The position numbers and the translations under genes were made by a program. This document shows, one piece after another, positions 61,403 through 64,000 of a stretch of 64,000 nucleotides of DNA (position 1 is its first letter; every line of letters begins with the position of its first letter). Source of the stretch: Bacillota bacterium. Its GTDB lineage: Bacteria; Bacillota; Clostridia; Saccharofermentanales; Saccharofermentanaceae. The stretch spans positions 1 to 64,000 of the forward strand of contig JAEWUD010000048.1 in the NCBI GenBank assembly GCA_023397475.1, given 5' to 3'. The notes under the pieces were generated by a model. It saw only the letters and a list, made by a program, of their open reading frames with translations. It did not search any database and had not been told where the DNA came from.

Positions 61403-61438
61403 GAATCGCCGGATGGTTTATAAATCATCCGGCGATTC
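61403..61438 (+). terminator. Terminator of the leu-ilv operon
   Basis: GAATCGCCGGATG (61403-61415) pairs perfectly with CATCCGGCGATTC (61426-61438). No T-run follows on the + strand, but the 13-bp stem is very stable and sits between convergent genes. Confidence 0.7.
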
Positions 61439-61467
61439 GTATATCTGACGATAGATCGATCTTGTGA

Positions 61468-61995
61468 CTAATTCTCTTGCTCCGTCAATCGCGGTACACA
61501 GATCGGTCGATTAAACTTATCGATGGCAACAAAGGTGAGGTTCGCTACGTTGATCTCTTCTCTCGAACCGTTTAAATTCTCAACATACGTACTGACGCGA
61601 ACCTTCATGGATGTTCGACCGACGCTCATGACTTCCGATACAAGAAGCAGCGTCGAATTGATCGACGCCGGCGCCTTGAACGAGAGATTGTCGATTGCGA
61701 CCGTCGTGACCTCAGATCCGGCATGACGCCTCGCGCAGATTGCGCCGACCGTGTCAATCATTTGCAAAAGCGCCCCGCCGAAGAGGCGACCGGAACCGTT
61801 CGTATGACGGTACATGACAATCTGGACATGCTCAGTGTGGGAGTCGGCTCGCGAACGAATCCGGGAACAGCGTGCGATGTCCTGATCAGATAATTCGTTG
61901 ACAAATTCCGTAATACGGCCTTCAATCGCCTCGCGGGAGGCTTTAAGATCCGAAAATCCGGCGGATTCACTCGCCGGAGCGGGAGAAGTATTCAT
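61468..61995 (-). CDS. Hotdog-fold acyl-CoA thioesterase
   Basis: The 175-residue protein has the thioesterase core TNGSGRLFGGALLQMIDTVG (a variant of NxxGxLFGGxLLxxID), followed by the long helix, VAIDNLSFKAPA and the last strand. Such enzymes hydrolyse short- to medium-chain acyl-CoA. ATG 61995 has AAGGA 9 bases upstream; the longer open frame to 62160 is not supported. It converges on ilvB. Confidence 0.88.
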   Translation of the reverse strand: MNTSPAPASESAGFSDLKASREAIEGRITEFVNELSDQDIARCSRIRSRADSHTEHVQIVMYRHTNGSGRLFGGALLQMIDTVGAICARRHAGSEVTTVAIDNLSFKAPASINSTLLLVSEVMSVGRTSMKVRVSTYVENLNGSREEINVANLTFVAIDKFNRPICVPRLTEQEN

Positions 61996-62135
61996 CGTAG
62001 TCACGTCCTTTCCGAATAATGTAGGGTTGTATTTATTATAACAGAGGAAACAGGATAACGGTTCCGACGCTTCGCTTGCACGGAAAAGCTGCGGGATTTT
62101 ACAGGAAGGAACGTTTCGCGATTTGCTTTCCGATG

Positions 62136-62141
62136 TATAAT
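62136..62141 (+). promoter_or_regulatory. Possible -10 of the ppx-ppk operon
   Basis: A perfect TATAAT at 62136-62141, 43 bases before the ppx start codon, preceded by a poor -35 (GTTTCG). Confidence 0.4.
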
Positions 62142-62183
62142 AAATAGCGTGGCGACTCAATCGATTTTCTAAGGAGAATGACG

Positions 62184-63728
62184 ATGTCTTCGAAAAGAAC
62201 CGTAGCTGTTATCGATATGGGCTCTTTGTCCGTACGCCTGAAGATTTACCAACTCGTCCGCAAGGAAATCCCGTGTGAGATCGAATCGCTCCGAAGATTT
62301 TTCGCGATCGGTGCGGAGACGTACCGGTATGGGGAAATATCCGAAGATCGCGTGATCGAATTATGTGAGATCCTATCCGGGTTTGTCATAAAGATGAAGG
62401 AATACAAGATTCAGGAATCAATCTGCGTCGCAACAAGTGCGTACAGAGAGGCGAAGAATCGGGATTTTGTCATGGAGCAGATCCGTTTGAAGACGGGGCT
62501 TGAAGTGGTTATTCTCGACAACTCACAGGAGCGTTACTGTCATACGCTTGCCGTGAAAGAAATGATGGAGTCTTTTGAACAGATTATTAAGACGGGAACG
62601 ATGATTCTTGACATCGGAGCCGGAAGTATTCAGACGACGGTCTATGATAAATCGGAGTTTGTTTTCTCGCAGAACATGCTTCTCGGCTCTCTTCGCGTCA
62701 GTGAGCTTTTATCCGATCTCGAGAAGCAGACGCCGCATTATCGCGAGGTGCTCGAAGAGTTCATCACCCATGATCTTGACGATTATCACGCGGTCGAGCC
62801 CAAAGGAATCGATTACAAGAGCATGATCGCTTTCGGAAGCGATATCGGATTTATTAAGGTACTGGCAGGTTTCTCCCCGAGAGAATACTGTTTTATGACT
62901 GCCAGGAAGTTTTATGAAGTTTTTGACTACCTTACGAAGACGCAACCGTCAGAACTTGTTATGAAGAGGAATATCTCCGCATCCACGGCAACTCTTCTGT
63001 ACCCGACGGCGCTGATAATCAAGAAGATGATCGAATCTACCGGGCTTGACGGCATTCATATGCCGGCAGCATCTCTCTGCGATGGCCTAATATTTCAATA
63101 TGCGTACGATCATTTCGGGTATCTACCGAAATCGGATCCTTTTCGCGACTCGATCAGCGCGGCGAGACATATCGGACGTCGGTATCGCTATGACAGGAAG
63201 CACACGGAGCAGGTGGAGAGATTTGCTCTTGCGATCTTCGACGCGACGCGTAAGATTCATTCTCTTGGCGAACGCGAGCGACTTCTTCTGCAACTGACAG
63301 TGATTCTCCATGAGATTGGAAAATATATCAGCGTTTCCAATCACAACACACGAACGTATCACATTATTCAGACATCAGAGATCATAGGGATTGATGCCAG
63401 AGAACGTGAACTGATTGCGTGCGCAGCGAGGTTCTATACAGAATCTGACATTCAGGCGGATAAGTATTTCCAATATCTGTCGAAGGAACAACGACTTATT
63501 GTGTCCAAACTTTCCGCGATCTTACGCGTGGCGGATTCTCTCGACGCATCTCATAAACAGAAGATCAAGACAATCTCGGTACTGCCCCAGAAGGATGCGC
63601 TCGTCGTGATCTGCGACGCGCTTCATGACCTTACCTATGAGAAATGGGCCTTTGACACAAAGACCGGATTATTCCGACAGGTATTCGGGATGGAACCTGT
63701 CTTGAAACCCAGGAGGCAAACGTCATGA
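62184..63728 (+). CDS. ppx: Ppx/GppA-family phosphatase with HD domain
   Basis: These enzymes degrade polyphosphate or pppGpp. The 514-residue protein has an actin-like N-terminal pair of subdomains (AVIDMGSLSVRLKIY, ATSAYREAKNRDFV, ILDIGAGSIQTTVYD) and a C-terminal HD-like domain with LHEIGKYI and RVADSLDASH. The usual GGGSTE in the phosphate loop reads GAGSIQ, a change that may matter for catalysis. AAGGAG lies 7 bases before ATG 62184. It overlaps ppk by four bases. Confidence 0.88.
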   Translation: MSSKRTVAVIDMGSLSVRLKIYQLVRKEIPCEIESLRRFFAIGAETYRYGEISEDRVIELCEILSGFVIKMKEYKIQESICVATSAYREAKNRDFVMEQIRLKTGLEVVILDNSQERYCHTLAVKEMMESFEQIIKTGTMILDIGAGSIQTTVYDKSEFVFSQNMLLGSLRVSELLSDLEKQTPHYREVLEEFITHDLDDYHAVEPKGIDYKSMIAFGSDIGFIKVLAGFSPREYCFMTARKFYEVFDYLTKTQPSELVMKRNISASTATLLYPTALIIKKMIESTGLDGIHMPAASLCDGLIFQYAYDHFGYLPKSDPFRDSISAARHIGRRYRYDRKHTEQVERFALAIFDATRKIHSLGERERLLLQLTVILHEIGKYISVSNHNTRTYHIIQTSEIIGIDARERELIACAARFYTESDIQADKYFQYLSKEQRLIVSKLSAILRVADSLDASHKQKIKTISVLPQKDALVVICDALHDLTYEKWAFDTKTGLFRQVFGMEPVLKPRRQTS

Positions 63729-64000
63729 CGACAAAGAAACGCAAGATCAAGAAAAGCCCGAAGCAGACGAAACAGCAATCATTACATATGCTTTCGGATA
63801 ATGCAGGTATTTCGGCGGATGCGGACCGGTTTATCAATCGCGAGCTCAGCTGGCTCGAATTCAATGATCGGATTCTTGCGGAGGCGCGCGACACGAAGAA
63901 TCCGTTGTTGGAGAGGGCGAAGTTTCTGGCGATTACCGCATCGAATCTGGACGAATTTTATGTTGTCCGCGTCGCCTCCTTAAAGGAACTTGTTAACGCT
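63725..64000 (+). CDS. ppk1: Polyphosphate kinase, N-terminal part (runs off the window)
   Basis: The first 92 residues are visible. After a basic, lysine-rich leader of about 34 residues the sequence RFINRELSWLEFNDRILAEA, then AITASNLDEFYVVRVASLK, is the conserved N-terminal start of Ppk1, which makes polyphosphate from ATP. ATG 63725 overlaps the ppx stop as ATGA, with AGGAGG upstream. Coupling to ppx is a known operon type. The rest lies beyond base 64000. Confidence 0.93.
   Translation, partial: MTTKKRKIKKSPKQTKQQSLHMLSDNAGISADADRFINRELSWLEFNDRILAEARDTKNPLLERAKFLAITASNLDEFYVVRVASLKELVNA

Overview
The window looks like chromosomal DNA from an anaerobic, Gram-positive-type (monoderm) Clostridia-like bacterium of moderate GC, roughly half G+C by eye. 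This rests on strong AGGAGG-type ribosome binding sites, Bacillota-style gene neighbourhoods (rpiB-upp-atp; cysE-cysS-mrnC-rlmB; tig-clpX; MoxR-DUF58-DUF4129), SAM-I and cobalamin riboswitches, lipoproteins and U-tract terminators. Placement below class is not supported by anything I can compute. No prophage, insertion sequence, CRISPR array or rRNA is visible. One tRNA gene (Arg-ACG) is present. Most genes are on the + strand.

Layout. 0.1-0.7 kb: an ABC-2 type permease whose 5' end looks frameshifted. 0.8-3.8 kb: a cobalamin riboswitch controlling a vitamin B12 importer, btuFCD. 4.0-5.6 kb: a DUF3006 gene and an RlmL/YpsC-type rRNA methyltransferase. 5.58-5.91 kb: a non-coding stretch with two AT-rich 13-mer repeats and four DnaA boxes. 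5.9-8.4 kb: proA, rpiB-like, upp. 8.5-15.4 kb: an F1Fo ATP synthase operon in which the delta-subunit C-terminal domain is fused to the front of the alpha subunit and no separate atpH exists. 15.4-21.1 kb (minus): a compact Tad/Flp pilus operon with a degenerate TadZ, TadA, a TadB-TadC fusion, a Flp1 pilin, a DUF6382-FHA protein and an HTH protein. 21.3-25.97 kb: SAM-I riboswitch, metK, recD2, comFC. 26.0-29.8 kb: a 6S-like RNA, then cysE-cysS-mrnC-rlmB. 29.8-36.1 kb: an unknown lipoprotein, tyrosine phosphatase, tRNA-Arg, ComEC-like hydrolase, GH1 glycosidase, acidic lipoprotein, nicotinamidase-like hydrolase. 36.3-40.8 kb: tig, clpX, small membrane protein, ROK kinase, Dabb protein. 40.8-44.2 kb (minus): MoxR-DUF58-DUF4129. 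44.5-46.7 kb: XRE-cupin regulator and acyl-CoA synthetase. 46.8-54.7 kb: valS, a membrane protein, fba, a polysaccharide deacetylase, an ABC-F ATPase. 54.9-61.4 kb: leuCDB-ilvD-ilvB. 61.5-64.0 kb: thioesterase, ppx, and the start of ppk, which runs off the window.

How the parts fit together. Two aptamers are placed upstream of the genes they should control: the B12 aptamer before btuFCD, and the SAM aptamer before metK. The btu leader is notable because the same hairpin forms the terminator and contains the ribosome binding site of btuF. The leu/ilv genes supply most, but not all, of the steps of branched-chain amino acid synthesis; leuA, ilvC and ilvN are not in the window. ppx and ppk form a polyphosphate turnover pair. 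The single most unusual item is the delta-alpha ATP synthase fusion: F1 normally has three alpha subunits and one delta, so the fusion raises a stoichiometry question. Second are the oriC-like element, the 6S-like RNA and the reduced Tad operon.
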